NCBI GenBank assembly: GCA_003254885.1
Contig: QANT01003490.1
Span: forward strand, 1-60,739
Direction: 5' to 3'
DNA from: Purshia tridentata
Lineage: Eukaryota > Streptophyta > Magnoliopsida > Rosales > Rosaceae
DNA length: 60,739 nucleotides
Shown here: positions 1 to 13,505 of the stretch, in pieces
How the letters are laid out: each line of letters opens with the position of its first letter
Numbering within the stretch: the first letter of the stretch is position 1
Program-made: the position numbers and the translations under genes
The notes under the pieces: model-generated
What the model saw: the letters and a program-made list of their open reading frames with translations, nothing else
Told to the model about the DNA's origin: nothing
The model's database searches: none

Positions 1-155
1 ATCTTAATTTTAAGAGATAATATGAATCAAAATTTCAAAAGGTCTATTTTTTGGACCTCAGTCTAAAAAATTGAATTTAAGTATTAATTTAAATTTGTAT
101 ATGGTTTTAGTACGAATGACTCTTCAAAATTGGATCTATTTCTAATTATTCTTTT

Positions 156-529
156 GGCTTTTTTATGCAAATACCACCTGGACTATAAAGGGTGTGCTCC
201 CATACCACCCAAACTTTTTTTTTTACCATTTACCACATGAAATTATCAATATGTGCCAATGTGACACCTATAGTTAATTTTTCAGTTAAATCATTAACTT
301 TTTTCTCAAATTTTCAAATTTGCCCTTAAAAAGTTTTTGTTTTTCTTAATTACACTTGAGGGCAAATTTGGAAATTTGAAAAAAAATAGATGATTTAATA
401 GAAAAATTGATTGTAGGTGCCACATTGACATATATTAATAATTTCAGGTGGTAAATAGTAAAAAAAAAAAGTTTGAGTGGTACGAGAGCACACCCCCAAT
501 AGTTCAAGTGGTATTTACGTAAAAAACCC
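156..529. mobile_element. Mutator-like foldback MITE, 374 bp
   Basis: The two ends are long imperfect inverted repeats: the left end reads GGCTTTTTTATGCAAATACC and the right end, on the other strand, GGGTTTTTTACGTAAATACC, with pairing continuing well inside. The element is bounded by a perfect 9-bp direct repeat, TATTCTTTT, at 147-155 and 530-538. A 9-bp target duplication with long terminal repeats is typical of Mutator-like elements. There is no coding capacity, so it is nonautonomous. The family assignment is inference; the inverted and direct repeats are seen directly. Confidence 0.82.
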
Positions 530-538
530 TATTCTTTT

Positions 539-2000
539 TATCAATGAACCCAACACAAAAAGAATCCCATCAGGTGGTCTACCTTGAGCCCACAAAAACC
601 CAGGCCTTCTAATCCCCCTTCCCCCCAAATCATCTGGGCCCATCTCTGTTGCAAGAATTGGAAAAGCCCATTTATCCAGTTTGGGCCATGACTGACTATT
701 TTCAATCAGTCAACCATGACCTAAAACAAACCCACATTTTAGAATTTGATAATGACATGAGAGAGAGAGAGAGAGAGGTCCAGCCCAGTCCAGTTTGCAT
801 GACACATACAATTTCTACTTGATAGCAGCACATGGTGGCATGAGTCCGATGCTCCACACTCCAAGTCCAAGCGAACAAGCAATGGGGGTTTGGGTGGGAC
901 CCACTAATACTAGTAGTACTGCCTGCGGTGCCAGACAGAGTGAGGGTCTACCCTGGAAAGGACAGCACTTGAGAGATCAACCAAGCACTCAGGCAAGCAA
1001 GTGGGCGGTGTCGTCGGATTGTGATATGACCTCCCATCAAGCATCCAAGCCGTGACAAGTGACAACAGATAAGATGTTTGTAAAAAATAATCACGTGGCT
1101 CTGGGACCTACCACATGTGCGAGTTTACCACTGTACCACATAATTAATATATTTTTGTTTTTTATCCTGGTTTTATGTTGTTTGCCTTTGAATTTTACAA
1201 TTTTCAAGTTAGACCTTATTTGCTTAAGGTGGTGAGAATTGAAAGGAAGATAAATTTTTGTATTTTGCTTTTCAAATGTTACTTGTTTTGGAAAAGTTGT
1301 GTTAGACCGAAGGTAACCTTATTTTAGCCGACTAGCAAGGACAAAAAAAGGGCAATTCATTTTTGTCCTTAAATAACCTTTTTAAATTTATGATATTAAC
1401 CAATTAAAGCTACAAATTCCTAATTATAACATTCGCAGAAGTTTGAGCGCCACAAGTTTTGTATTTACGAAGTTAGAAACCAAATGTTATCCTCTTCTCT
1501 TTCCAATTTAAAAAGTCATAAAAATCTTCTTTTCTTTCTGGTCTGTTTTTGTACTACTCAAGACTTTGAAGAATGTCATGAATCACTAACTCTAGTCAGA
1601 CACAAAAACACAAGAAGCATGGCTGAGTGAGAACTCCCAATACTGTGCTTTGTGAAGGCCTCCTAGATCTGCTGCTGCTTTCGCTTCTGCTTCTGATTTT
1701 ACTATTTTTGTTGCTGCCAACCCATTTCCACCCTGTAAATAAGGAAAGCAGAAATCATTAGAGGAAAGAGAGAGATTTGGAAGCAATGGAAAAAATAAGA
1801 ACTGTTTGTTTAGACTCTAGAGCAAGCAATTCATAATTATTGAGGACTAAGAAGAAGGTATGTAATATATGTATGGGACTGTATATAGGAATATGTGCAA
1901 GAGCCATGTGAATGTTTGGTGTATAGGGATGGGAGGCCAAACCCCATTTGCCACAATCATTCTATCTTTCTTGTTTTCTGATGATTAGTATTTTTGCCCA
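539..2000. other. Intergenic DNA upstream of PHOT1
   Basis: No convincing protein gene. A short GA tract lies near 760-777. On the minus strand near 1732 there is a good intron 3' end followed by a short open frame (see findings). The rest is AT-rich sequence with no recognisable feature. Confidence 0.6.
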
Positions 2001-3470
2001 TAAAAGTGCTCCATCACCTATTATCTTCTCATCCCTTCTCTCTCTCTCACCAATTATCTTCTTGAAACAAACCCCATCACGTTTAGCTTGTTTTTGCTTA
2101 GTTGAAACTCATTTATTTGCCATATAGTTTGATCAGTTTTCCTCCCCAGGACAAGCATAGAGACCTTGTATAGCAGACACAAGCTAGTTCACTTGATCAG
2201 GTACTACTTCAAAGTGTTCTATGCAATTTTTGAATCTTTTTCTTCAACTTTACCTCCCTTTCGTATATGTTGTCACAGTAGTACCTTGTGGCTGAATCAA
2301 GACGTGCTAATTTACAAAAATCTGTCATTTGGGTAATTGGTTATAGGTCCAGTGGTTGTAGCTGTTAATTTATCCCTTGAATTTCTGAAATTTCATTTCA
2401 TTTTCAACTATGCAATTACAAGCTTATATATAGTTCACCAGTATGTATATCGGTTCTGATTTTTTCTTAGAATTTAAGCAATATGATGCCTAATTTACGT
2501 ATATGCTAGCTCTTTGTTTGAATTCCAGTTCCAACTAATTCGTCAGATTCATTCACCTTAAACTATATATAGTACTATACATCATATATATGTTTGTATT
2601 CTTCAGTTCTGCTTTGGCGAATTCACTGCCTAGTTACAGTTTTCTATATATATATGTTTTCTGCTCTGTATATATATATGTTCCAATGACTTAGAGAAAC
2701 TGTTTTTTTTTTTGTTGTTTTTGCCATGCATTATTTCACTCTCATGGCCTCATTAGCAACAGAGAAGTGCTTGCTGTTGCTGTAGTGCTATTAATTATCA
2801 TCATACCCACCTCCCACCCTGACCTCATGTTTTAGGTTTTCGTAGAAATTGAAATTGAAAATGATGCCAGCCCCTACGCCTATCATTATTTCAGTCACCT
2901 AACTTGTCCCTTGGCCTTGGCCTTGTCCCCAACACTACTATCCCTCAAAATATGAGGTGCTTTCAGTGATGACCAAACCTATAACTTAGCACAAGTGATC
3001 AGTTTGGTAATCTTACTTGAATTGTCACGAGCACCCTTGACATTGATCCTTATACTTACTTCCAATTTTGTTTAATTCTCAGTTCAAACAACTCTCTAAT
3101 TATTTAGCCTCTATGTCACCATTCTGGTTCATTGTAAAGCTATTCCAACCCCACTCCCACAGTCACACATGTGGGTGTACGTAGTTAAGCATTGAATCTA
3201 GCAAATGAGCACCCTTTCCACTCAATTATTTAGTCTTCACATCTATCACTTTTAAGTTTGTTGATATATAGTTTGAATCATTAATTAGCCATATAAACAG
3301 TTTGGTTAGGTAAATTTTGATGCAATATAACATGTTGAACAGTGAGATCACTTAACAATCAATCACATTGGTTTAATATCAACCTATAACATGTTTGCAT
3401 TAAGTGAAGGACATGCACATGCTTCACATTAATTAATTATTAGGCTTGAATTGTTACTATTTTCATGCAG
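2001..3470 (+). other. PHOT1 5' leader with probable 5'-UTR intron (2201-3470)
   Basis: A pyrimidine-rich acceptor ending in TGCAG sits at 3466-3470, only two bases before the PHOT1 start codon, so the leader must be spliced. A plausible donor is the GT at 2201, after ACTTGATCAG, which would give a leader intron of about 1.27 kb. The acceptor is clear; the donor and the transcription start are inferred and need transcript data. Confidence 0.5.
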
Positions 3471-3472
3471 AG

Positions 3473-6400
3473 ATGGAAGACGAACACTCAGACATCAATT
3501 CACCAACGCCAGCCTCCCTCATACCACCATTTCCAAGAGACTCACGAGGCTCACTCGAAGTCTTCAACCCCTCCTCCACCTTCTCCTCATCAACCAGACC
3601 AACCAGCCCACCCTTCCGCCCCCAGCCCACGTGGCAAACCTGGGTTGACCCACGTGGCAGTCTCCTCGAAGCCGACCCGCCCACCAAGCTCTCCTCCAAG
3701 TCCGGTCGAGCCACCCGCGCAGACGAGCTCACAACCTCATGGATGGCCCTCAAGGACTTCCCTGCCACCCCACCACCACCGCCACAACAACCATCTTCGC
3801 CGCTCATCCAGCAGACCATCTCCGCCGTTATCAGCGACACGTCAGCATCCGCCACCGCCGAAGAACCCAAACTCTCCGGGGGCGCCGCGGCTCAGAGAGC
3901 GGCCGAGTGGGGTTTGGTGCTGAAGACGGACATCGAGACCGGCAAGCCACAAGGAGTGAGCGTTAGGAATTCGGGCTGGGCGGACGACCCGAATTGCAAA
4001 CCAGGTTCTTCTAGAAGGAACTCGAACAACTCGGTCCGGAGCTCGGGCGAGTCGTCGGACGACGGAGGAGGAGGGAAAGAGAGGGGGTTTCCGAGAGCGT
4101 CGGAGGACCTGAAAGACGTGTTGTCGACGTTTCAGCAGACGTTCGTGGTTTCGGACGCTACCAAACCCGATTACCCGATTATGTACGCCAGTGCCGGGTT
4201 TTTCAAGATGACCGGGTACACCTCCAAAGAGGTCATTGGCAGGAACTGGTACTGTTACTGTGTAATTACAGTGGAATTACAGTTTTAATTTCTGTTAATT
4301 ACTTTACTCTTTTATTTTTTGTGTTAATTTTTGTAACGGTAATAACGGTAGGAAGAAGGGTGTTTTTGACAATTTCGGTTCTTGGGGTCCACTTGTGCAG
4401 CCGATTTTTACAGGGTGCGGGTACGGACCCGGGAGACGTGGCCCAGATTCGGGAGGCTTTGCATGCAAATGGAAGTTACTGTGGAAGGTTGCTGAATTAC
4501 AAGAAAGATGGGACCCCTTTTTGGAATTTACTCACCATTGCACCCATCAAGGACGAAACCGGAAAAGTCCTCAAATTCATTGGGTTAGTTTTCATTAAAA
4601 ATTTTAAATATCCATTCTTCTCATAATAATAATAATAATATGATTCACCATACCTCTGTATTCATCATATAATCAGTCATAACGAGAGAAACATGTAATA
4701 TTTTCTTTACTACTTGCTAACTACTAGCTAGTTCAACAACTGATGATTGAATCCCATAATTCTGTATAATTGTTGTGCAAGTACGTGACTAATTGAGTAG
4801 AGTAGCAGCATGTGCCCCAGAGACAAACTTAAAACTCCAATAATAATTATGTAACATTTTTCAAACTGGGGTGCCCAACTCTGTCACTGTCACTGTCACT
4901 TGTCAAATTCAATAGGACTTGGATTTTTATGTAGTGTGGACCTTCCTGCCATATAAGCATTTCAACAAGGAGGGAATTTTGGATGGATAAGGGAATTGAT
5001 GCAATTATGTATGAATTGATGCGATGCTTATCTCTATGCTTTTTCTTTTGTTTGATGATTTGGCAGAATGCTAGTGGAGGTGAGCAAGCATACTGAGGGG
5101 TCCAAGGACAAGATGCTGCGTCCCAATGGATTGCCTGAATCTTTGATTCGATATGATGGTATTCTACACATCCTCTTTTACTGTTTGCTTTTATGTTTTT
5201 CAGACTTTATAGTACCAGTCATGAAGTTTAATGTTTCTTAATTTGTTATCATATCTTAATGAACAAATGATAAACTGATCATAAAACTTGACTAAGCTGA
5301 TTCGCTTAATCAAGTCTTAAGAGTAATAGCAGATGAAAGATTATAAACCAATTCTCTACAACCAAACCTACAGAGATATATCTTAAATCCGTTTCTAACT
5401 TGGAAACAATCTTTGTTTTATTTATAATTTGATTCCACCACTCATGGAGCACACAAGGTGCTTGCAATGGAGTAGCACTAGTAAGCCATCTGAAGACAGA
5501 AATGAAAAGGGACATAAATTACATAATGATAAAAACAAGGCTCCTATGAGTGTTCTAATTCCTCATAATATTAAATAATACCATTTATTTACCATTAAAA
5601 TGTAGTACTAGAATACTAGAGTGCTAGGAAATGCAGAAATCTGTACTTCTAAGAAAAGCATTTGTCATTGTTGGGTTGTTAATATGCCATAGGGTTGATG
5701 TGTTTGCATAAGATAAGCAGCCTCCCAAGTTGAAGCAGACGATAACATCAAAATTGTGGAACACTTCAATTTTTATTGAGTCTAGCAAGAGGATGGAAAC
5801 TACGTGAATTAACTAGAAGTTGTTTTTTTCTTGAACTGAGCATCAATTTGATAGTAGAGACCAACATAAACGTTTTCAATCATAAATCTCTGAGTATGAA
5901 ATACCACAGGCATATTTTCAGTAAGATAAATGAAAAAATAAAACTCTTATTCTGATTTGTTTGAGCTAACTGATAACTGGTCTTGTTGCAGCTCGCCAGA
6001 AAGAGATGGCTTCAAATTCAGTATCTGAACTTGTGCAGGCGGTGAAAAGGCCCAGGTCCCTTAGTGAATCGATGAATCGTCCCTTCATTAGAAAGTCAGG
6101 AGGTGGCAGGGCAGAGGAGGGAACAGAAGCTGTAGGGAGGAGAAACTCAGAGAGTGTGGTTCCACCTAGACGGAATTCGCGTGGGGATATTAAAATGTCA
6201 ATGCAGTGTATCAGGGAGTTGCCTGAGAAGAAACAGAGAAAAACTAGCCGACGCTCTTTCAAGGGGTATGATTTCATTTTTCACACGAATTACTACTGAA
6301 AAATGATTAGGCATTTTACTTCACAACTTTGACATTCACTTTGAATTCCATACTTGAACTATATGATAAGGCTCTTCCCCCCACCTTCTTTTTCATGTTT

Positions 6401-9400
6401 TAGGATGATTAGAAAAAGTCAAACCCAAGCCAATCATGAAAGCCTTGACGATGAAGTGTCTGTTGATGTCTTTGAGAGTGACGATGATGAGAGACCTGAC
6501 AGTGTTGATGACAAAGTTAGACAGAAGGAAATGAGGAAGGGTATTGATCTTGCTACAACACTAGAACGTATAGAGAAAAACTTTGTCATTACTGATCCAA
6601 GGCTGCCTGATAATCCCATTGTAAGATTCCGACTTGAAACCATTTGCTTCATTCTAACTATGCTTTTCTAATTCATTATTTGAATTTTCACAATTGAGTT
6701 GATTATGCAAGATGTAAGAATGTGATGTCTCTGAATGTTTGTATTTCAGATATTTGCATCTGACAGCTTCTTAGAGCTCACGGAGTACAGTCGTGAAGAA
6801 ATATTGGGAAGAAATTGCAGGTGTGCTTCAATCTCAACTGTAAAGTTCCCAAAATGTTAGAAAAGGCTTCTAATTTGTGTTGTCGTTTGGTCTTCATAGG
6901 TTCCTGCAAGGACCTGAGACTGATCCAGCAACTGTGAGGAAAATAAGAGACGCAATTGAAAACCAGACTGAAGTTACCGTACAGCTCATCAATTATACAA
7001 AAAGTGGTATGCTGTCTTTTCCAACTTTTAAAGCCTATACAGTATCAGCATGAAAGACTGAGTTCACCATGCAAGTAATATTTGTTTTCATAAATGAACT
7101 GTGAAGATTACAGCACATGTTATGTTTCTAAAAATAATATACATTATTATGATGCTTTCAGGATTTTAACCTGAACCCTGCCTAATAATTTAACATTTAC
7201 CCCCTCCTAATTAGCTAAAGTATTTTGCACTCAATCCAGGCAAAAAGTTCTGGAATGTGTTTCATCTGCAACCTATGCGTGATCAAAAGGTACTCTTCGC
7301 AGATAATCTTTAGATGAAAGAAAACAGTGTCACTTTTTGATGCACACTTTTATTGTAGAGATATAATAAACAGAAAAATAGACAAGTACCAACAATAGAA
7401 AAGAATATGGAACTGAATTACATTTGCTATTATACTTGTTTCTATAAACAGGGGGAAGTACAGTATTTTATTGGGGTACAACTGGATGGCAGTCAGCACA
7501 TTGAGCCTCTTTACAACTCTATTCCTGAAGATACAGTAAAAGAGAGTGAAAAACTGGTCTGAACTTTCTTCACATATTCTTCTTTTGCATTTCTATTCCT
7601 AAGTTCTGCTATTGAAGTTCTTTTGCAGTGTTAAGCTTATTTCATACAGTATACACCACTTACAGTTATAAAGTTCCATAATAAAAGAAGCTGAGGTTCT
7701 TTCACTCTTAGTTTCCTCTTGAAAGCTACTAGCTCTGTCACATGTCAATTATCTGTTCTCACTGCTCACATTAGAGCATTATGCACTATCCATATGGTTC
7801 TTATCATAGCTAATGAATATCATTTTCTTAAAAGAGCTTGCTCGATGTCCACTTTCAGGTCAGAGAAACTGCAGAAAATGTTGATGAGGCAGCGAGAGAG
7901 CTTCCTGATGCCAATTTGGTAATGCCTTGTTGTTAATGCATGTCTTCTTAAAATCTTATATTGTTACAAATTTTACAGCAGTTTTCTCTGCCTGCAGAAA
8001 CCTGAAGATTTATGGATGAAGCATTCGAAGGTTGTTCACCCAAAGCCTCATAGAAGGAATAGCCCCTCTTGGAGCTCAATCCAAAAGGTATTAATTGTTT
8101 CAATTAGGAGTTTGTGTGCTGCATCCTGCATGTAATGAAAAAAGGAATTTCCTTTTTCTTTTTTCATGATTCAGGATTTGCTATAAGAAGTTTGGTTTGC
8201 AAGCTACTAAAATTGAATGGAAGCAACACTACTTTTTCAGAGTCGTAGTTTATCTGGATGTACTTTAGCCCTTGTCTTATCTACTAAATTTAAGAGTAGA
8301 GACTGTATTTTACACAATTTTTCCTTTCAGGCTTGTATCATATTGGGTTTACTAGACTACTTATATTTTGTGGATTTATGTATGCATGGAACTGATTGGT
8401 TTTATTCAGTGTCTATTATCAGTTGAGAAACATGGCATGGATTTATCTTATACTTATAAATTTTTGTATCTTCAAGTATTAGGTTTTCTTCTGTTGCTTT
8501 TCTTGATTATTTTCCTCCTACCATGATAGATTGCTGAAGTAACCCCTGATATTGCAGATTCTAGATAGTGGAGAGCAAATAGGATTGAAACATTTTAAGC
8601 CCATAAAGCCCTTGGGATCTGGTGATACTGGCAGGTTAGTATTTTCACTTGTCACATTTTTACTTTTTACCTCAGGTTTGCAGTATTAGTATTTGGAAAT
8701 TGAGGAATATTAATTACTTGGTGGTTTTGGGTCTGATTCATATCCATTGAACAGTATAATGGTCTGGAAACATGATGTGCCTTGAATACAATGTTGGAGG
8801 GCGTAGTTAATTGATCTTTGATAGTACCTCCTGTTGCCATATTTTAATCATCCAACATTATATGTGCTTATGTCAGTGTGCATTTGGTGGAACTGTGTGG
8901 AACTGGTCAGTACTTTGCCATGAAAGCTATGGACAAGGGTGTCATGCTCAATCGTAACAAGGTATTGAAAATTCGAAACTAATTTTATGTCTCTTGCTTT
9001 CCTTATTTTCCTTATTATTTAGGAGTCAAGTTTTAATGTCAATCTGATTGTAACACCCTGAAAAAATCCTGTTGTTTAGAACTTAATTGTCTGCCTCAAT
9101 CTGTATGGCTCAAAGTTTTTGGGAATATTTTGATGCTGCCACTTGTATATCTCTTCACAGAACTCCTTTCATTCCCTCTTGCAGGTGCATAGAGCTTGTG
9201 CAGAGAGAGAGATCCTCGACATGTTGGATCACCCTTTTCTGCCAGCATTGTATGCTTCATTTCAGGTTAGAAACGCTACTATAAATCTCTGTATAAGATA
9301 GTTATAAATTACTGAAAACTGGTGCCTGACTTATGGTTTCCAGCCTGAAAACATCATTAATGGTTGTATTAAATTTGTCATTTATGTCAGATGTCGATGA

Positions 9401-11862
9401 TTATTTACATATGGATTTCTTCAAACTTCACTTGTCTATATATTCTTTTCAGACCAAAACACATGTTTGCCTGATTACTGATTACTACCCTGGTGGTGAA
9501 CTCTTCGTGCTTTTGGACAGACAACCAACAAAGGTCCTGAAGGAAGATGCTGTGAGGTAAATTATCTGCAAAATAATAGTAATGCATAGGTCACAGACAA
9601 CTGGAATTTTGTAATGATAAATTTCAGCAGAAATTATGCGTTCAAATACCATTGCAGTTGCATTATTCGTTCTTTCTATTCATAGTTTGGTCAGCCCATT
9701 GTACGCTAATTTGACTCCCATTTTATTCTATTGTCTTACCAATGGCATTCATAAGAAATGACTGAATGGTGTGTTGTGTTGTTGATGATTGTAGATTTTA
9801 TGTTGCAGAGGTAGTTGTTGCATTGGAGTATCTTCACTGTCAGGGTAAGTTGTGTGTATCATTCACATATCTTGATATAATATATCCATATAAATAAGGA
9901 CAATGAAGTGATTATGCAAATCTATATTCCTTGCATACCAATGAATATTTGAGATATTTTTATTCTATAATACATCTATAATATCCATACTTCAGTGTGC
10001 TGCAATATTGTTTGTGCTTAATAAAGTACAGGCATAACATATATCCTTGTATACTTCTATCTTCACCTTATTAAGTGTTCTGCTGTTTTCCTTGCAGGGA
10101 TAATTTACAGGGATTTGAAGCCTGAAAATGTTTTACTTCAGAGCAATGGTCATTTGTCACTGACAGATTTTGATTTATCGTGTCTGACGTCTTGCAAACC
10201 ACAGGTATCCCACCTCTTCCATGATTCAATCTTCTACTTTGGAGCTCTCTTGTTTTCCCGAAAAAGGGAAATTGAAAGAAAAATTTCCTTTTATTCTGAA
10301 ATACAGATAGCAAAAATATGCATTTCGGTTTTGTTAGAATAGCTAAATAACTGATCTTTCTCTTTCGTTTTAAGCTTTTTTGAGTAACTTCAAATCTTGG
10401 CACTTAAACTTTAAGCTTTTACAGTAGTTATTGACAGGGTTATGTTGTCCTTTCAGCTTTTGATTCCAAGCACAAACGAAAAGAAAAAGCATCAGAAACG
10501 TCAACAGACTCCAATCTTCATGGCTGAACCAATGAGAGCATCCAATTCTTTTGTTGGGACTGAAGAGTACATAGCACCGGTCTGACACTTTGAACATGCT
10601 CTTTTTACGTATACTTTTAACAGTTCCTTGATTTTTAAAAATGCAATGTTGCATGCTCTTATCTTTAAATAATTGCACCCAGTTTTCGAGGCAAGGTGGA
10701 TATAAGCCCGTGACACAAAATATTGAAGTTTAATATTTTTGTGCTGCTTATCCATAGGCATATAATACCTAATGAATTCCTTGTTATGGTCCAATCTTCA
10801 GGACACTTTAGATTGACTGCTTAGGTATTTTTCACATTCTTTGCAGGAAATCATAACTGGAGCAGGCCACAGTAGTGCAGTGGACTGGTGGGCTCTTGGT
10901 AATTTACTCATTCATTTTCCTGCTTCTAATATGTAAACTGTGCCTGAGAATGATAAGAAACTATTTTCATCTCCTCATCATTGGAGTGTCTTGCTATTCA
11001 AATTTGTTACTGATTTTGCATCTGTTGTGCATCAAATCATTGGAACCAAACAAGCAATATACTAGCATTCACTTCAGCATAAACATATGCAAGACTGATA
11101 CTTGAACTAGTCACCTTCCAACTACCATTTTTTCTGATAAACTGCATCTTTTTTAGGTATTCTTCTGTATGAAATGCTCTTCGGATATACACCATTCAGG
11201 GGGAAAACAAGGCAAAAGACATTCGCCAATATTCTTCACAAGGATCTTAAATTTCCAGGAAGTATATCGGTGAGATCTTCTGTTGTATGCATCTGAGAAT
11301 GTATTTATGATTGTATGTTGTTTTTTTGGAGGAGTCATTAGGATCTATAGAAAGCATGCAGTGCAATAGCAGTTGAGGAAAAGAACATAAACATTTTTTG
11401 CTTTTTACCTAACTACAGTTTTGAATCAAACATTATATGCATGAACATAGAAATACAAAATGAAAATGAAATGTACCTCTGGATGATAAAAAAATTCCTA
11501 CTTAATGCAGGCAAGTCTCCAAGCAAAGCAATTAATGTATCGGTTGTTGCACCGCGACCCCAAAAACAGATTAGGCTCACAGGAAGGTGCAAATGAAATT
11601 AAGCGTCACCCCTTCTTCCGCGGTGTCAACTGGGCTCTAGTTCGCTGCATGGTAACTACAAAAGCTTTCAAGTTTGCAATGCATGAATTATAATATGTGT
11701 CATATATATGAGAATTTGGAATTGAAGGTTATAAATTAGAAAAATCTTAATATGCAGAACCCTCCTCAACTTGATGCCCCTCTCTTCATGACAACTGAAG
11801 CTGAAAAGGGAGCCAAAGTTGTGGATCCTGAGATGCAGGATTTACAAACAAATATTTTCTGA
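3473..11862 (+). CDS. PHOT1: Phototropin 1, blue-light receptor Ser/Thr kinase
   Basis: Plasma-membrane-associated blue-light photoreceptor for phototropism, chloroplast movement and stomatal opening. Coding exons: 3473-4248, 4401-4583, 5067-5158, 5992-6265, 6404-6620, 6750-6820, 6900-7006, 7240-7289, 7452-7556, 7859-7918, 7998-8087, 8558-8634, 8877-8961, 9185-9265, 9453-9556, 9795-9844, 10098-10204, 10457-10579, 10847-10898, 11157-11269, 11511-11651, 11758-11862. They join into one 1020-aa frame (Arabidopsis PHOT1 is 996). LOV1 carries GRNCRFLQG with flavin-adduct Cys259; LOV2 carries the same motif with Cys537. The C-terminal AGC-VIII kinase has Lys717, catalytic Asp813 in YRDLKPEN, the class-typical DFD at 831-833, an insert before the activation loop, and Ser872/Ser874 where PHOT1 autophosphorylates. 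The N-terminus ([29 protein letters not shown]) is PHOT1-type rather than PHOT2. Nothing is broken. Confidence 0.97.
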
Positions 11863-12594
11863 AAGGTCTTTCTTCCCCCTCTGGTGTTTATAAGACTTGT
11901 GCTTTTGTCAGCATGCTATAAACTTGTTTGCTTTCTTAATTAGGAATTCTCGGCTGCACATTTGAGTACTGAACTGCATCTCATTAACCATGAAGACATG
12001 CTCTTGGAAGTGAGAACCTCATCATCTTGTTGAATAATTGAGGTCTGATATGGCTAACCCTGGAGGCTGTTTGCGCTTTGTTGATGGAGCTTGAGGTTCT
12101 TAAACACTATGCTGTATGATGTCTGCAAAGTGTGATGTTTCTGTCATCTATGTGGGTTGGTACTTGAAAGTTTTCTTATTGAATTCATTCATTCATCCTG
12201 TTTGTTTCTGTCTCTGTCTTTCTTTATTCCTTGCTTGTACAGCTCTACTTTTTCTACTTCATCATGCCCCAATCTGTGCTCTGCAAAACTTGGAAATTTT
12301 TACTTGGTAACTCTGGATGGTACATCAGAATGGCAAAATCTAGAAATTCGATTACTTATTTTTTCATGCTTCTAAATAAAAGTATAAGTCGTATTAGAGT
12401 CGGAATTTTGTTATAGTTGTATAGATAAAGACTACTAGTTCTGTCATATTGTGAGTCCCAAAAAAAAGTACTAGAGAGAGAAGTGATATACACATGATAT
12501 GATATGACACAAGCACAAATTTCTCAAATTGTGTCCTGTTGTTTAAAATTCTTCAAATCGATCATGAACATCAAGAATATAACAAAAGAACAAT
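11863..12594 (+). other. PHOT1 3' UTR and downstream DNA
   Basis: The stretch after the TGA at 11860-11862 is probably 3' UTR. A possible 3'-UTR intron runs from a GT near 11867 to TTAATTAG at about 11943. An AATAAA-type signal lies near 12375. No other gene is visible. Confidence 0.45.
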
Positions 12595-13013
12595 TTTTGG
12601 GGTCACCCCTTAGGAGACCTCAAAGTCACTACATTCTTTTAAATTATAATTTTGACAATGTCAATACATAATCGGAACTGTTCATATTTTAGATCACTTA
12701 TTATAGATAAATTATGCAAAAAATCAACTAAATCGGAAATTGTTTGATTATATAATTGTTGTCAATTAAATAGAAAAAATAAATGATTTCAAATTAAAAA
12801 GTGATTTTTTGACCAAACCGTTGATTTTTTCTATTTAATTACCAACAATTCTATAACCAATTTAAAATGATTTCGGATTGAGTTGATTTTTTTCATAGAT
12901 GATTTATAATAGGTGATCTAAAATGTGAATGGTTTCGATTATATGCTAATATTGTCAAAATTATAATTTTAAGAGGTGGGGTGACTTTGAGGTATCCCAT
13001 GGGGTGACCCAAA
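12595..13013. mobile_element. Foldback MITE, about 420 bp (copy 1 of a related pair)
   Basis: Almost the whole element is one long inverted repeat. The left end has GGGGTCACCCC followed by ACCTCAAAGTCAC; the right end has the complement, GTGACTTTGAGG then GGGGTGACCC. The inner arms pair through motifs such as AAAAAATCAACT and TAGATCACTTATTATAG. No reliable target duplication was found, so the superfamily is open. No coding capacity. Confidence 0.75.
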
Positions 13014-13129
13014 TATTATTCATAACAAAATGTTTGTTTATTTTGATGTGTGTGTGTGTTGAAAACGTGGCCAGAACTCGCCCAACAAATATTGCAGCAA
13101 TCTCTCAGCCACCAACATGAAAAATGCTT

Positions 13130-13505
13130 GGGTCCTCAAGCTCGCCAAAAGTCATAATTCCACCGTATCAGTTTAAAATCGGAACCATTCAATTTTTAGA
13201 TTACCTAATAAAGATCATCTCTACAAAAAATCAACTCAATCGGAAATCGTTTAATTGTACAATTGTTAACGAATAAATATAAGGTCATAGTTAAAAAACC
13301 AAACTATGTATCTATTCGTTAACAGTTATACAATCAAACGATTTCCGATTGAATTGATTTTTTCCAAAAATGATCTTTATTAAGTGATCTAAAAATTGAA
13401 CGGTTTTGATCTTGAGCCGGCATGACAGAATTATGATTTTTAACGGACTTGAGAACAAAGTTGGTCCTTAAGCTTGAAGACCAAAGTATTGTCGGACCAA
13501 CATAT
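13130..13505. mobile_element. Foldback MITE, about 375 bp (copy 2 of a related pair)
   Basis: The arms at about 13150-13285 and 13308-13440 are inverted copies of each other (TTTAGATTACCTAATAAAGA against TCTTTATTAAGTGATCTAAA). The inner segment containing CAATCGGAAATCGTTT is shared with the element at 12.6 kb, so the two belong to one family. The outer limits are approximate. Confidence 0.68.

Noticed and set aside
795..1055. 86-aa frame upstream of PHOT1
   Set aside because: No domain, no homology that I recognise, and no splice or promoter context.
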